Positions 13,681-13,697 of a stretch of DNA of 13,697 nt are shown here, piece after piece. Position numbers and translations under genes: made by a program. The notes beneath the pieces were generated by a model, which saw only the letters and a list, made by a program, of their open reading frames with translations, was not told the origin of the DNA and searched no databases. The stretch is from Sphingomonas sanxanigenens (lineage in GTDB: Bacteria > Pseudomonadota > Alphaproteobacteria > Sphingomonadales > Sphingomonadaceae). The stretch spans positions 1 to 13,697 of the forward strand of contig QFNN01000080.1 in assembly GCA_003240855.1 (NCBI GenBank). The letters run 5' to 3'. The first letter of the stretch is position 1. Every line of letters starts with the position of its first letter.

Positions 13681-13697
13681 GTGAGCACCGAAACCGC
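13681..13697 (+). CDS. Possible start of a plus-strand gene cut by the window edge
   Basis: GTG AGC ACC GAA ACC (start-Ser-Thr-Glu-Thr) begins at 13681, 6 bases after a GAGGAGCGAGG ribosome-binding-like run (13664-13674). It is preceded by the AT-rich region shared with the divergent gene. Only five codons are visible, so the product cannot be named. Confidence 0.3.

Noticed and set aside
12239..13697. Search for the transposon right end
   Set aside because: No inverted copy of TGTC followed by the AATRRGCTRCA repeats was found. The end is taken to lie beyond the window.

Overview
The window reads as the replication and partition core of a plasmid, or an integrated plasmid or chromid segment, from a GC-rich alphaproteobacterium. 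A sphingomonad is most likely. That assignment is inferred from the gene types: an iteron-controlled Rep_3 initiator, a small ParA with a short partner, and a toprim plus methylase/strawberry-notch pair. No marker gene proves it. I saw no rRNA, tRNA or CRISPR array.

Left part (1-4238), all on the minus strand. A Toprim/zinc-finger primase-like gene (3399-4238) is followed by a flavodoxin-fold NAD(P)H:quinone oxidoreductase (2717-3295). Next comes a methyltransferase-helicase of the strawberry-notch type (123-2573), which ends abruptly inside a 20-bp perfect palindrome (106-125) and lacks its C-terminal half.

Replication origin (4239-5095). This 857-bp gene-free stretch holds an AT-rich patch with an 8-bp tandem repeat, 13 direct iterons of consensus TGTGAGNNNTYGGGGG, and strong hairpins. 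A fourteenth iteron, inverted, lies just past repA (6244-6259). repA (5096-6229, plus) encodes the initiator. GANTC sites, the target of the alphaproteobacterial methylase CcrM, look dense from the AT-rich patch into early repA.

Partition module (6276-7666). A ParA ATPase (6664-7350, minus) overlaps a small ribbon-helix-helix-like partner gene (6276-6671, minus) by 8 bp. Upstream of parA is about 290 bp of non-coding DNA built on a strict 6-bp register: 17 of 19 GCGC tetramers share one phase, with 12-bp CGCGGCAC units near both edges. This is the best candidate for an unusual centromere and the most interesting structure in the window.

Transposon (8495 onward). A tniA-tniB-tniQ operon of the Tn402/Tn5053/Tn7-like superfamily begins at a TGTC terminus with three transposase-binding-like repeats. 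It has interrupted a minus-strand winged-helix gene, whose 3' remnant is 7747-8494. Just past tniQ, in convergent orientation, is an apparently intact homologue of the interrupted gene (12308-13525). No right end is visible, so that homologue may be cargo. The window closes with an AT-rich promoter region and the possible first codons of a plus-strand gene.
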